Assembly: GCA_964487915.1 (NCBI GenBank)
Contig: CAZASN010000001.1
Location: 496,001 to 560,000, forward strand
DNA length: 64,000 nucleotides
From: Proruminimicrobium sp964487915
GTDB taxonomy: Bacteria; Elusimicrobiota; Endomicrobiia; Endomicrobiales; Endomicrobiaceae
Direction: 5' to 3'
The number at the start of each line of letters is the position of its first letter. Position 1 is the first letter of the stretch. Below are positions 34,717 to 44,488 of this stretch, piece by piece. The notes under the pieces were generated by a model. It saw only the letters and a list, made by a program, of their open reading frames with translations, was not told where the DNA came from and did no database searches. A program made the translations under genes and the position numbers.

Positions 34717-35784
34717 ATGGAGAAGATAAATAACATAAGAAAAAAAATAAACGTTATTGATAAAAAAATTCTTCAGCTGCTTAACGAAAGGGCAAAAGAA
34801 ACGGTAGAGATAGGAAAATTAAAAAATTCTTCGGGAAAAGCCGTTTATGTTCCCAGCCGTGAAGCTGATATACTGAATTCTCTTTATAAAACGAATAACG
34901 GACCTTTGTCGCGCGAACAGGTAAATAATATATTTAAAGAAATTATAAGCTCATGCAGAAGCCTGGAATCAAAAATAAGAATATCATATCTCGGGCCGCA
35001 GGGAACTTTTTCACATCAGGCGGCAGTAAAAAAATTCGGATTAAGCGCCGAATATATTCCGTGCGAGACTATAACCGACGTTATACTTGCGGTTGAAAAA
35101 AATACCGCAGATTTTGCGGTTATTCCGGTTGAAAATTCTACAGAAGGGTCAGTCAATATGTCGCTTGATATGCTTGTTGATACAAATCTTAATGTTGTAA
35201 GCGAAATTAATTTAAAAGTTCAGCAGTGTCTTTTGTCAAAATATAAAATGGCGGATATAAAAACTGTTTATTCGCACCAGCAGCCGCTTGCGCAATGCGG
35301 AATGTGGCTGAGAAAAAATCTGCCCAACGCAAAAATAATTGCGGTTAATTCCACGGCAGAAGCTTCAATGCTTGCGTGTAAAAATAAAAATTCAGCCGCA
35401 ATAGCTTCTCAAGTCGCATCTGAAATTTATGATTTGGACATAATTTCCAAATCTATTGAAGACAGCAGAAATAACTGGACAAGATTTTTTGTTTTGGGCG
35501 GCATAACCACATCCCAGTCTAAAAAAGACAAGACAAGCATAATATTTACCATTAAAGACAAAGTAAGCACCCTTTACCATATACTTTCTATTTTCAGCAA
35601 AGCGGGCGTTAATCTTACGAAAGTTGAGTCAAGACCTACTAAAAAAAGAGCATGGGAATACGTATTTTTCATAGATTTTAACGGACATATAAACGATAAA
35701 AAAATAACAAAAGTTTTAGATAAAGTAAAAAATAACACTTTGTTTCTTAAAGTGCTTGGTTCTTATCCCCAGGCCGCTGACTGA
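34717..35784 (+). CDS. pheA: Bifunctional chorismate mutase / prephenate dehydratase
   Basis: This 355-residue P-protein has an AroQ chorismate mutase helix bundle (about 1-85: IRKKINVIDKKILQLLNERA). The prephenate dehydratase domain follows (about 90-270: YLGPQGTFSHQAA, VIPVENSTEGSVN, NWTRFFVLG). An ACT domain with the phenylalanine-binding ESRP motif comes last (about 275-350). It makes phenylpyruvate from chorismate. A GGAG site precedes the ATG. hisC follows 26 bases later. Confidence 0.96.
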   Translation: MEKINNIRKKINVIDKKILQLLNERAKETVEIGKLKNSSGKAVYVPSREADILNSLYKTNNGPLSREQVNNIFKEIISSCRSLESKIRISYLGPQGTFSHQAAVKKFGLSAEYIPCETITDVILAVEKNTADFAVIPVENSTEGSVNMSLDMLVDTNLNVVSEINLKVQQCLLSKYKMADIKTVYSHQQPLAQCGMWLRKNLPNAKIIAVNSTAEASMLACKNKNSAAIASQVASEIYDLDIISKSIEDSRNNWTRFFVLGGITTSQSKKDKTSIIFTIKDKVSTLYHILSIFSKAGVNLTKVESRPTKKRAWEYVFFIDFNGHINDKKITKVLDKVKNNTLFLKVLGSYPQAAD

Positions 35785-35810
35785 CAAAGCATTGCAAAAA
35801 GGAGCAGCAA

Positions 35811-36941
35811 ATGGAAAATTTTAGTGTATGCAAACTTGTAAGGAAAAACTGCCTTGCATTTGAACCTTACGTAGCGGGAAAGCCGATTGAAACCTTAAAA
35901 CGGGAACTGGGATTAAAACATATAATCAAAATAGCTTCAAATGAAAATCCTCTCGGACCTTCAAAAAAGGCTGTTGCGGCAATTAAGAATATTGTCGAAA
36001 AAGTTTATTTCTATCCCGATTTTAATTCAACGGATCTTAAAAATGCGATAGCCTCTAAATTTAAAGTTAATCCGAAAACCGTTCTTGTCGGCGCGGGATC
36101 CGACGAACTTATAGAAATAATCGGAAAGCTTTTCTTTACATCTGCGGATGAAATAGTTATTTCAAAACACGCTTTTGTAAGATACAAAATGGCAGTCCAG
36201 CTGATGGCTTCAAAAAGCGTGATAGTTCCCATGAAAAACGGGCTTACGCACGATTTAAACGCCATGCTTAAAGCGTGCAATAAAAATACAAAAGCCGTAT
36301 TTATAGCAAACCCGAATAACCCGACTGGGACTTATGTCACCTCAAAAGAAATAGAAACGTTTTTACAAAAACTGCCTAAAAATAAATACGGAATGAAACC
36401 CCTTGTCGTAATAGACGAGGCTTATTACGAGTATGCGAGTTTCAAAAAAGATTATCCGCAGACTTTAAAATATCTTGCTAAAAATCCGAATTTAATTATT
36501 TTAAGAACTTTTTCAAAGATTTATGCTCTTGCAGGCGCCAGAGTCGGATACGGCTTTACAAGCGAAGGCGTTGCAGATTATATTGAGAGAATAAGACCGC
36601 CTTTTAATCTGAATATATTTGCGCAGGCCGGCGCCATAGCAAGTTTAAAGGATGACAGCCAGGTAAAAAGAAGTCTTTCGCATATCCGCAAAGAAATGAA
36701 GTTTGTGACAGACGGTCTTAAAAAAATGAAAATCCCGTTTATAGATTCAGTCGCCAATTTTGTTTTGTTTTCAGTAGCTCCTTTAAGCGGCACTGATATT
36801 TTTAAAAAGCTTTTAAGAGAAGGCGTAATAGTAAGAGCAATGGCTGAATACGACTTGGACGGATATATAAGAGTAACGATAGGAACAAGAGCCGAGAATC
36901 AGCTGTTTTTAAATAAACTTAAAAAAGTTCTCGGTAAATAA
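35811..36941 (+). CDS. hisC: Histidinol-phosphate / aromatic aminotransferase
   Basis: This 376-residue class II PLP aminotransferase of the HisC family shows KIASNENPLGPSKKA, NPNNPTG, VVIDEAYYEY and the PLP-lysine motif RTFSKIYALAGARVGYG. HisC makes histidinol phosphate. Homologues next to pheA often transaminate phenylpyruvate or other aromatic keto acids, and no other his gene is in the window. Its role may therefore be phenylalanine/tyrosine synthesis, histidine synthesis or both. rsmD follows 5 bases later. Confidence 0.92.
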   Translation: MENFSVCKLVRKNCLAFEPYVAGKPIETLKRELGLKHIIKIASNENPLGPSKKAVAAIKNIVEKVYFYPDFNSTDLKNAIASKFKVNPKTVLVGAGSDELIEIIGKLFFTSADEIVISKHAFVRYKMAVQLMASKSVIVPMKNGLTHDLNAMLKACNKNTKAVFIANPNNPTGTYVTSKEIETFLQKLPKNKYGMKPLVVIDEAYYEYASFKKDYPQTLKYLAKNPNLIILRTFSKIYALAGARVGYGFTSEGVADYIERIRPPFNLNIFAQAGAIASLKDDSQVKRSLSHIRKEMKFVTDGLKKMKIPFIDSVANFVLFSVAPLSGTDIFKKLLREGVIVRAMAEYDLDGYIRVTIGTRAENQLFLNKLKKVLGK

Positions 36942-36946
36942 GGATT

Positions 36947-37510
36947 ATGCTTAAAATTATAGGCGGAACGGCAAGAGGAAGGCAGTTAAAAACACTGCCT
37001 CATGACGATGCTTCAATAAGACCGATGCTCGGCATGATGAAAAAATCAGTTTTTGACATTATAACTCCAAGAATTCCGGGAAGTTTGTTTTTGGATTTAT
37101 ACGCAGGAGTCGGCTCTGTCGGTATTGAAGCCCTTTCAAGAGGAGCAGACAGAGTAGTTTTTGTAGAAATAAGCGATAAATCGATATCGCTTGTAAAACA
37201 TAATTTAAATATGCTCGGATTTGAAAATAAAGCAGATATAGTAAAAAGCGACGTCTTAAAGAGTTTTCATAAAATACAAAACAAATACGATATAATATTT
37301 TTAGGGCCTCCTTACAAAGATATGGGTAAAAACGCTTTGGCTCTTACATATCCGACATTACAAAACATAGCTCTTTTTTCGCTTCTTAAAAGCGACGGCA
37401 TCATAATTTCACAGAGGCATGTTAAAGAGCCTGTAAATCCTGTCGCGGGGCTTATAAATTTCAGAAATGAAAAGTACGGCGATACTATGATTTCTTTTTA
37501 TAAAATTTAA
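36947..37510 (+). CDS. rsmD: 16S rRNA (guanine966-N2)-methyltransferase RsmD family
   Basis: This 187-residue Rossmann methyltransferase begins with the RsmD-specific GGTARGRQLKTLP and RPMLGMMKKSVFDII. The SAM motif FLDLYAGVGSVGIEALSRGA follows. The catalytic motif IV, normally D-P-P-Y, reads LGPPYKD, with Gly120 in place of Asp. RsmD modifies G966 of 16S rRNA near the P site. The substitution may reduce activity or reflect a local variant. The neighbours are amino-acid genes and a nuclease. Confidence 0.9.
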   Translation: MLKIIGGTARGRQLKTLPHDDASIRPMLGMMKKSVFDIITPRIPGSLFLDLYAGVGSVGIEALSRGADRVVFVEISDKSISLVKHNLNMLGFENKADIVKSDVLKSFHKIQNKYDIIFLGPPYKDMGKNALALTYPTLQNIALFSLLKSDGIIISQRHVKEPVNPVAGLINFRNEKYGDTMISFYKI

Positions 37511-37525
37511 TACGGCGTTATCAAA

Positions 37526-38266
37526 ATGAGAGATAATACTTTTAAAATCAGTTATTCAAGAATAAACGCGTATTTATTTTGTCCGCAGAAATATAAACTT
37601 GTATATTTAGACAATCAATATATTCCTTTGAATGCCGACATATCATTCGGATTATCCGTTCACAAAATACTGGAACATTATTATAAAGCCGGAATTTATA
37701 CTTATGAATCTCTCACGGACAGTTTTAATTTAAACTGGGAAAGTTCCGGATATCAGACGCCGCAGGACGTTTACGTATATTATCTCAGAGCGCAAAAACT
37801 GCTTAAAGATTTTTGGGAAACTTTCGGCAGGCATAAACCGAAGAATATTTTGACCGAAAAACGATTTGAGACAAATATAGGACAATATCAGTTTATAGGC
37901 ATTATTGACAGAATAGACGAATATGAGGACGGGACAAGAGAGCTTGTTGATTATAAAACGCATAAAACGATGTGGTCTCAGCAGGCCGTAGACAACGATC
38001 TGCAGCTTAGTCTTTACTGCTATGCCTGCAAAACGGCTCTTAGTTTTGTGCCTGAAAAGATAGCGATATACTTTCTTTCGCATAATACAAAAATATATAC
38101 TCAAAGAGATGAAGATAAAATAAAGCAGGCCGTTGATTTATCATTAAACGTATCGGACAAAATAACGGCGGAAGAATTTACGCCGGATATTTCAAAGTGT
38201 AAAATATGCGATTTTAGAAACAGCTGCATTTATTCGTCTGCAAAGGACAAAGAGGGGAAGAAATGA
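37526..38266 (+). CDS. RecB-family PD-(D/E)XK nuclease with an Fe-S cluster motif
   Basis: This 246-residue stand-alone nuclease resembles the C-terminal domain of AddB/RecB and Cas4. It has the conserved His in GLSVHKILEHYY, the Asp in FIGIIDRIDE, the D-Y-K active site in ELVDYKTHK, and the QxxxY-like LQLSLYCYAC. Cys19 plus Cys225, Cys228 and Cys234 (C-x2-C-x5-C) match the 4Fe-4S staple of AddB. It would cleave DNA ends, perhaps in recombination repair. No Cas genes or helicase partner are nearby. It overlaps argB by 4 bases. Confidence 0.85.
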   Translation: MRDNTFKISYSRINAYLFCPQKYKLVYLDNQYIPLNADISFGLSVHKILEHYYKAGIYTYESLTDSFNLNWESSGYQTPQDVYVYYLRAQKLLKDFWETFGRHKPKNILTEKRFETNIGQYQFIGIIDRIDEYEDGTRELVDYKTHKTMWSQQAVDNDLQLSLYCYACKTALSFVPEKIAIYFLSHNTKIYTQRDEDKIKQAVDLSLNVSDKITAEEFTPDISKCKICDFRNSCIYSSAKDKEGKK

Positions 38267-39012
38267 AAAAAATTACCGTTGTTAAATTCGGCGGAAGCCT
38301 CACAAAAAATAAAGACGCGCAGAAAAAATTTATCAGAGAGCTTGCCGGCCTTTCAAAAAAAGAAAATATAATTCTTGTGCACGGCGGCGGTCCTGAAATA
38401 AACATGCTTCTTGAAAAACTTTCAATAGAGTCAAAGTTTGTAAACGGTCTCAGATACACCGATGAAAAAACTCTTGAAGTCGTTGAAATGGCTTTAAGCG
38501 GAAAAGTAAACAAAATGCTTGCCGCAGAGCTTATCAGAAACGGCGTTTCAGCAGTCGGAATATCGGCAAAAGACGGTTCAACTGCAGTATGTTCCGTTAT
38601 GAAAGAACTGGGTTTTGTAGGAAATCCGGTTAAAATAAATAAGAAACTTCTTGAAGTTTTGATGAAAAACGGTTTTTTACCTGTCGTATCTTCCGTGGGG
38701 ATTGATAAAAACGCAAACGCCGTCAATGTAAACGCCGATTCTCTGGCAACCGCAATAGCAGTTGCTTTTAAGGCCGAAAAATTGGTTTTTCTGACGGATG
38801 TTCCGGGAGTTCTTGATCTTGCAAAAAAAACAATAAAAGAAATCAAAATTAAAAATATAGACGGACTTATCAAAACAAACGTCATAACCGGCGGCATGAT
38901 ACCTAAAATAAACGGCTGCCAATCTGCAATTTTAAAAGGCGTAAAAAACGTATTTATAATAGACGGCGCAAGCGGTATAAAAAAAATGAAAGGGACTGTA
39001 ATTAAAAAGTGA
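38263..39012 (+). CDS. argB: Acetylglutamate kinase
   Basis: This 249-residue amino-acid kinase performs the second step of arginine synthesis. It has VVKFGGSLTKNKD, ILVHGGGPEINMLLEKL and FVNGLRYTDEKTLEVVEMAL. Its length matches the short, E. coli-like, arginine-insensitive class; an N-terminal regulatory helix is lacking. The start overlaps the nuclease gene by 4 bases and the end overlaps the nucleotidyltransferase by 4 bases. No other arg gene is in the window. Confidence 0.93.
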   Translation: MKKITVVKFGGSLTKNKDAQKKFIRELAGLSKKENIILVHGGGPEINMLLEKLSIESKFVNGLRYTDEKTLEVVEMALSGKVNKMLAAELIRNGVSAVGISAKDGSTAVCSVMKELGFVGNPVKINKKLLEVLMKNGFLPVVSSVGIDKNANAVNVNADSLATAIAVAFKAEKLVFLTDVPGVLDLAKKTIKEIKIKNIDGLIKTNVITGGMIPKINGCQSAILKGVKNVFIIDGASGIKKMKGTVIKK

Positions 39013-40262
39013 ATCTAAAAGAAAAAATTCCCAATGATTATAAAAATATCATAAATAAAATAACAAAGGCCGCTTCTCTGGGCGGATATACGGTTTATGC
39101 CGTAGGCGGTTTTGTAAGAGATATGGTAATGTCGCGCATGCCCAATGATTTGGATATAATGGTTGAAAAAGAAAACGGCGGTATAGAATTTTCAAAATTT
39201 CTTTCAAAAGAACTTAAAATTTCAGAACCCGTTATTTTTGAGAGATTCGGAACGGCAAAACTGTCAATAGACGGCAGAGAGATAGAATTTATAATGCCAA
39301 GAAAAGAATATTATGACGAAAACTCAAGAAATCCGGATACCGAAATAGGAAGCCTTATGCAGGACGCTTTAAGAAGAGATTTTACCGTAAACGCTCTTTT
39401 TTTACGCCTTAACGATATGGAGCTTGTAGATTTGCTAAACGCAGGTTTAAAAGATATAGAAAATAAAATTATAAGAGTAACGGATTCTTCTGCGGCCGAT
39501 ATAATTTTCAGCCAGGATCCTTTAAGAATTTTAAGGGCAGTAAGGCAGAGCTGCCAGCTCGGATTTAAAATTGAAGAACAGACTTACGCAAGCATGAAAA
39601 AAAACGCATTTCGTATTAAAATAGTTTCGCCTGAAAGAATCAGAGATGAAGTAAACAAAATGCTTGAATGTCAAAATATTTCACAGGCATTTAAAATGCT
39701 TGACGAATTAAAACTTCTTGAATTTATTTTACCCGGAGTTGAAAAACAAAAATTTTATCATTCTTTCTCAGACATAATGTTTGAACAAGAAAAAATAACA
39801 GTTATTTTGGCTTTTCTGCTTGCCGGAGAAAAAAAAGCGGAAACAGTTTTAACGGGATTAAAATATCCTAAAGATTTTATAAAAAAAGTTCTTTCAGCCG
39901 CGGAAGGATATGAATATTTAAAATTATACGGCGCTAAACTTTCAGACAGTCTGATAAGAAAATTTGAAAAAAAATACAGGACGTTGTTTGGATTAATTAA
40001 GGATTTATGTTTTTTAGCCGATCAAAAACAGTTTGAAAATTTATTTAAAAAAATAAACGAAATGTCTTTGAAAAATGAGCTTATTCCCGAACGTGAAATG
40101 TTTAGCGGCGAAGAACTTATGGCTATATTTAAAAAGCCTTCGGGCAAATGGATAGCCGAAACCAAAATTTATGTTGAAGATCTGCTGTGCGATAACCCGA
40201 AAATAACAAAAGAAGAGACGCTTAAAAAGATAAAATTACGGTTGAAAAAACAGAGCTTATAG
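39009..40262 (+). CDS. tRNA CCA-adding nucleotidyltransferase / poly(A) polymerase family
   Basis: This 417-residue class II nucleotidyltransferase starts with GTG inside the end of argB. The catalytic head has VGGFVRDMVM and the two-Asp motif NDLDIMVE. RRDFTVNAL and the neck motif DPLRILRAVRQ follow, and then the poly(A) polymerase RNA-binding region SPERIRDE. It adds CCA (or only A, if a split system exists) to tRNA 3' ends. The tRNA-Thr in this window has no encoded CCA, so such an enzyme is needed. Sequence alone does not separate the CCA- and A-adding types. Confidence 0.88.
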   Translation: MNLKEKIPNDYKNIINKITKAASLGGYTVYAVGGFVRDMVMSRMPNDLDIMVEKENGGIEFSKFLSKELKISEPVIFERFGTAKLSIDGREIEFIMPRKEYYDENSRNPDTEIGSLMQDALRRDFTVNALFLRLNDMELVDLLNAGLKDIENKIIRVTDSSAADIIFSQDPLRILRAVRQSCQLGFKIEEQTYASMKKNAFRIKIVSPERIRDEVNKMLECQNISQAFKMLDELKLLEFILPGVEKQKFYHSFSDIMFEQEKITVILAFLLAGEKKAETVLTGLKYPKDFIKKVLSAAEGYEYLKLYGAKLSDSLIRKFEKKYRTLFGLIKDLCFLADQKQFENLFKKINEMSLKNELIPEREMFSGEELMAIFKKPSGKWIAETKIYVEDLLCDNPKITKEETLKKIKLRLKKQSL

Positions 40263-40282
40263 TGCTATAATTAGGGGGTATT

Positions 40283-40483
40283 ATGAACGACGATGGAATA
40301 AACAATCAGCAACAACAGGACGACGGCGAACAGAAAAAACCCGAAAATTATGATGTTGCCGGTCTTCTTATCGGAGGAGGAGCCGGAATGCTTTTCGGTT
40401 TTACCGGAGTTATGGATTTTTTAATGAGCATAATCGCCGGAATGTTTTTGGGGCTTGTGATCGGCACATTTATAAAAAAATAA
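40283..40483 (+). CDS. Small Gly-rich membrane protein of unknown function
   Basis: This 66-residue protein has a polar, Gln/Asp-rich N-terminus (about residues 1-24). Two short hydrophobic segments follow (LLIGGGAGMLFGFTGV and MSIIAGMFLGLVIGTFI) with glycine-zipper spacing, and it ends with KK. It is not a recognised family. It lies 20 bases after the nucleotidyltransferase gene, with a GGGGG-rich ribosome-binding sequence, and 18 bases before the giant TPR gene. It may be a membrane anchor or partner for the proteins encoded downstream. Confidence 0.7.
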   Translation: MNDDGINNQQQQDDGEQKKPENYDVAGLLIGGGAGMLFGFTGVMDFLMSIIAGMFLGLVIGTFIKK

Positions 40484-40501
40484 ATTTATCGGAGTAAAGT
40501 T

Positions 40502-43500
40502 TTGGCTATTGATTATAAAAAATATATTCAAACGTTTGTATTTAAGATAGTTGAAGATATAGAATTTCATCCCGAAAAATATCAGATCCAGTTTCAAAAA
40601 ATTATTTCAAAATCAGAGCAGAAAGAGCTGGAAAAATTAATATCCCAGTATTCCTCAAATATTTTGTACAACACAACAAATGCCTCCGCCTATTACAACA
40701 GAGGACTGGTTTATCACAAACAATCGTCATATAAACAGGCTTTGGAAGATTTTTCAAAAGCGATAGAACTTGATAAAAATTTTACGTTTGCTTATATAGC
40801 CAGAGGCGAAACTTACAGTTTGCTTAAAAAATTTGATCAGGCAAATGCGGATTTCACAAAAGCCAATGAACTTAACCCCCAGAATTCAAGCGTATATACA
40901 AGTTTCGGAAATCTAAGCAGAATACAGAATGATTTTGAAAAAGCAACGGATTACTATAACAAGGCCATAAAATTAAACGATTCAAACGAATCCGCTTTTT
41001 ACGGCAGAGCCATGTCATACAGATCTTTGTTTAATTATAAAAAAGCCATAGAAGATTTTAACAGGGCGGTTGATCTTAACCCGAACGATAATTATGCGTT
41101 TTCAAACAGGGCGGTTACTTACAGCAACATGGGAGACGTGGATAAGGCAATTGATGATTTTAACAAAGCTTTGGAACTTGAGCCTCAGGATATATTTGCG
41201 TTAAACGGAAGAGGAATAGCATACAGAAAGAGGCTTGACGAAGAATCGGCCGAAAAAGATTTTAAATATGCGCTTGAGCTTATGCCTGAGGATTCGTACG
41301 CTTATTACAATCTTGCCAATTTATACAGAGAACAAGGCAATGACGCCAAAGCTTTAAAATTATATTCGCAGGCTATAGAAACTAATTATTTGTTTGTTTT
41401 GCCTTACATAGCCAGAGCCGGAATGTTTCTAATGCAGGAAAATGTTAAGAAAGCGGCCGAAGATATTTATCAGGTTATTGATATAATGCCTAACGGGTTT
41501 GCAGCCTACATGATTGACGGTTTTATCAAGTTTTTACAGGAAAATTACGAAGGCGCGTTTGCAAGTTTTAAAAAAGCGGATGAATTGAGCGTAACTGAAA
41601 TGCCGGAAATAATTTATGCCTGCGGAATATGTTTTTACAAACAGGAAAAATACAAACAGGCCGAAGAATATTTTGATAAAGCTCTCGGATCGGGGTTTGA
41701 CATTCCCGAATTATTATATACAAAAGGCGTATGCCTGCTTAAAGAAAATAAATACGAACAGGCAATTAATGATTTTACTTTGGTTTTAGATAAAAAAAAG
41801 ACGTTTGCGGAAGCAAATTATAACAGAGCGCTTGCATTTATAAAAGTTGAAAAATTTAATAATGCCGTTGAAGATTTAAGAAAATGCATAGAACAAAAAT
41901 ATAATCTGTACGAGTCTCATTATTATTACGGTTTATGTAATTTGAAACTTAAAATTTATGATGAGGCGCTGGCTAATTTTCAAACTGCCGTTAAAGGCGG
42001 TTTAAAAAATAAAGATATTTTAAAAAACAGGGCGTACGTTCTAAGCAGACTCGGACTGTATGAAAAAGCGGTTGGAGATTACAATGAAGTTTTGTTATCG
42101 GACAGCGCGGATTTATCGGTTCATATTGATAAGGCAAAAGCTTTAATCAGCCTTCAGCAGAACGACCAGGCTTTAAAAACGGTAGATTATGTTTTGATGA
42201 AAGAATCATCAAATATGGACGCTGTTTTTTTGAAAGCGAAACTCAAATTTATTATGCAGGATTATCAGGAAGCCGCGGACTTATCGTCAAAATATCTTGC
42301 GGCCAATCCTAAAAATCTTGAAGTTTTATCAATCCGCGCAGCATCTTATGAAAAATTTAACGAGTTGGAAAAGGCCAATGCCGATTATACGGAGATGATT
42401 TCCGTTGATCCGAAAGATGTTAATTTATACGTTAAAAGAATAGCTTTATATGTGCGTATGGGGCGTTATGACGATGCTTTAGCCGATATTTCATTTGTTT
42501 TACAGACCGATGATCAATGCGTGGAAGCGTATTGCTATAAAGCGTTGATTAACAGAGAAAAAGGCGATTTTCTAAACGCTATAAAAAGTTACGATAATGC
42601 TATCGCCGCGCTTGTCAAATCCAATAAAATAAGCGACATCAATATCGGTTTAATTGAATCAACGCAATATATTTTAAACTATGAAATTAAGTTAAAACAG
42701 GAACTGGAGAATAAGATAAAATCTGAAATTAATACCGAAAACGTAAAAATTGAAAATAATAATGTTAAAAAAAATGTTTCGGATAATGAAGTAAAAGAAG
42801 AACGTATCGCACATGATAATACGGCTGCCGATAATAAGAAATACGAATCAGTTGAAGTTTATGATAAAGAAATTTTAACGGAAAATATTAAAAAACCCCA
42901 AGAAATAACATCTCCTGAAAATGAAATCAAAAATCCCGAACCTGAAACAAAACAGCAGGAACAGACGCCTGTATCCGCGCCTGATAGTTTTAAAAATACT
43001 GAACAGGCTGATAATGCCGCGGCAAACGACAAAAATAACTGGCAGGCATACGAGAAAAAAGCAAAATTGCATTTTTCTGAAGGGAATTTCAGAGAGGCGG
43101 CTGATGATTACGCATCTGCCGGCAATCTTTTCGGCGGCGATAACATTGATTTATTGAAAGGAGAAGCGGATTCTTTATACGGATTAAAAGATTTCAGTGG
43201 AGCATTAAGGGTTTATCATCAGATTATAAAAAAAGATCCGGTTAATTTTGACGTAACTTTAAAAATAGCGTTTATTTATGAGATTCTCGGAGAAGAAAAA
43301 AAATATTTTGAATATATAACCGAAGCGGTGGAATTAAAACCGGGCAGTAAACAGGCCAATCTTTCAAAGGCCGATTATCTTATCAAACAAGCAAAATACG
43401 AAGAGGCGCACGATTTAATTAAAAATTTGATGATGTTAAATCCGGACGATGACGTTAAATTTGTTTTTGCGTCAATATTATTCAATATGGGTGAGTATGC

Positions 43501-44488
43501 AAAATGTATAGAAGTAATGATGCAAATACGCAGTAACGATAAAAAACAGGAAAAGCTATTTTATTATTATCTGGGCGTAAGTTATTTTGAAGTGCAGAAT
43601 TATGAAAAAGCCAATCTGAATTTGGAAAAGGCCGCCGAAGCCGATCCCGAAAACAAAAAAACATATTATTATACGGCTCAGTCTCTTTTTGATTATGCAA
43701 GATATTATGAAGATGACAATAAAGATTATTATTTAAAAGCGTTGGAAAATCTGAAAAAAGCCCAAGATGTTTCAAACGATTACAAGTATGTATGGCTCAG
43801 GGCAAAAATATATGCGAAATTAAATGATTATCAGAACGCTTCTCTTGATTTTGAAACCGCTGTAAAAATGAACCCTTCCGACCAGAATCTGCTTTCGGAT
43901 AAATTAAAATTTGTTAAAGAGGACGTTAAAGTTCCTGAAATCCCGGAAAAATCCGTAAAAGCTGAAAATGACGGCGATATTCTTGTCGAACAGAAAACGG
44001 TTGCAAAACCGGAACAGAAAAAAATAGATTTGCTCGGTTCAAACGTGCTTTTAAACAGAGGCAATATTAATTTCAAAAATAACAAATATCAGGAAGCTTT
44101 GGAAGATTTTTCAAAAGCTATTGATTTAAATTCTTCAAATTCGCAGATTTATCTCGCAAGAGCCGGCGTTTATCTTGTTTTAAAAGACATTGCGCTTGCG
44201 CTTGAAGATTTAAATAAGGCTTTGGAGCTTTCTCCGGATTCTCATATTATTAATTGCAAAATAGCCGACGTATACTCCATTCAGAATAATTATGAAAAAG
44301 CTGAACATTATTATAAAAAATCAATAGAATTAAAACCTAAAAGCGCGCTTGCGTATTTGGGATACGCCCAATTATGCGAAAAACACAACCGTAAAGAAAA
44401 AGCCATTGAAAATTATTCCGCCGCCGCAAAACTTGACATTAAAGTGGCAAAAGAATGTAATTCAAAAATTGCCCAGTTAAAAACATGA
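40502..44488 (+). CDS. Giant TPR-repeat protein, 1328 residues
   Basis: This protein is built almost wholly of 34-residue TPR motifs, such as AYYNRGLVYHKQSSYKQALEDFSKAIELD. Block 1 spans about residues 55-700. A charged, low-complexity linker rich in Lys/Glu/Asn occupies about 720-850. Block 2 spans about 850-1135, a second linker follows at about 1140-1180, and block 3 runs to the end. No signal peptide or membrane segment is present, so it is probably a cytoplasmic scaffold. The start is TTG with GGAG about 8 bases upstream; no closer ATG exists. The stop overlaps the ankyrin gene by 4 bases. Partners are unknown. Confidence 0.88.
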   Translation: MAIDYKKYIQTFVFKIVEDIEFHPEKYQIQFQKIISKSEQKELEKLISQYSSNILYNTTNASAYYNRGLVYHKQSSYKQALEDFSKAIELDKNFTFAYIARGETYSLLKKFDQANADFTKANELNPQNSSVYTSFGNLSRIQNDFEKATDYYNKAIKLNDSNESAFYGRAMSYRSLFNYKKAIEDFNRAVDLNPNDNYAFSNRAVTYSNMGDVDKAIDDFNKALELEPQDIFALNGRGIAYRKRLDEESAEKDFKYALELMPEDSYAYYNLANLYREQGNDAKALKLYSQAIETNYLFVLPYIARAGMFLMQENVKKAAEDIYQVIDIMPNGFAAYMIDGFIKFLQENYEGAFASFKKADELSVTEMPEIIYACGICFYKQEKYKQAEEYFDKALGSGFDIPELLYTKGVCLLKENKYEQAINDFTLVLDKKKTFAEANYNRALAFIKVEKFNNAVEDLRKCIEQKYNLYESHYYYGLCNLKLKIYDEALANFQTAVKGGLKNKDILKNRAYVLSRLGLYEKAVGDYNEVLLSDSADLSVHIDKAKALISLQQNDQALKTVDYVLMKESSNMDAVFLKAKLKFIMQDYQEAADLSSKYLAANPKNLEVLSIRAASYEKFNELEKANADYTEMISVDPKDVNLYVKRIALYVRMGRYDDALADISFVLQTDDQCVEAYCYKALINREKGDFLNAIKSYDNAIAALVKSNKISDINIGLIESTQYILNYEIKLKQELENKIKSEINTENVKIENNNVKKNVSDNEVKEERIAHDNTAADNKKYESVEVYDKEILTENIKKPQEITSPENEIKNPEPETKQQEQTPVSAPDSFKNTEQADNAAANDKNNWQAYEKKAKLHFSEGNFREAADDYASAGNLFGGDNIDLLKGEADSLYGLKDFSGALRVYHQIIKKDPVNFDVTLKIAFIYEILGEEKKYFEYITEAVELKPGSKQANLSKADYLIKQAKYEEAHDLIKNLMMLNPDDDVKFVFASILFNMGEYAKCIEVMMQIRSNDKKQEKLFYYYLGVSYFEVQNYEKANLNLEKAAEADPENKKTYYYTAQSLFDYARYYEDDNKDYYLKALENLKKAQDVSNDYKYVWLRAKIYAKLNDYQNASLDFETAVKMNPSDQNLLSDKLKFVKEDVKVPEIPEKSVKAENDGDILVEQKTVAKPEQKKIDLLGSNVLLNRGNINFKNNKYQEALEDFSKAIDLNSSNSQIYLARAGVYLVLKDIALALEDLNKALELSPDSHIINCKIADVYSIQNNYEKAEHYYKKSIELKPKSALAYLGYAQLCEKHNRKEKAIENYSAAAKLDIKVAKECNSKIAQLKT

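Noticed and set aside
38214..38897. Minus-strand open frame of 227 codons over argB
   Set aside because: It lies wholly opposite argB and the end of the nuclease gene, has no recognisable motif and no upstream ribosome-binding site.
40502..44488. Repetitive DNA in the TPR gene considered as a recombinational repeat or CRISPR-like array
   Set aside because: The repeats are degenerate at the DNA level and explained by the 34-residue TPR protein motif.
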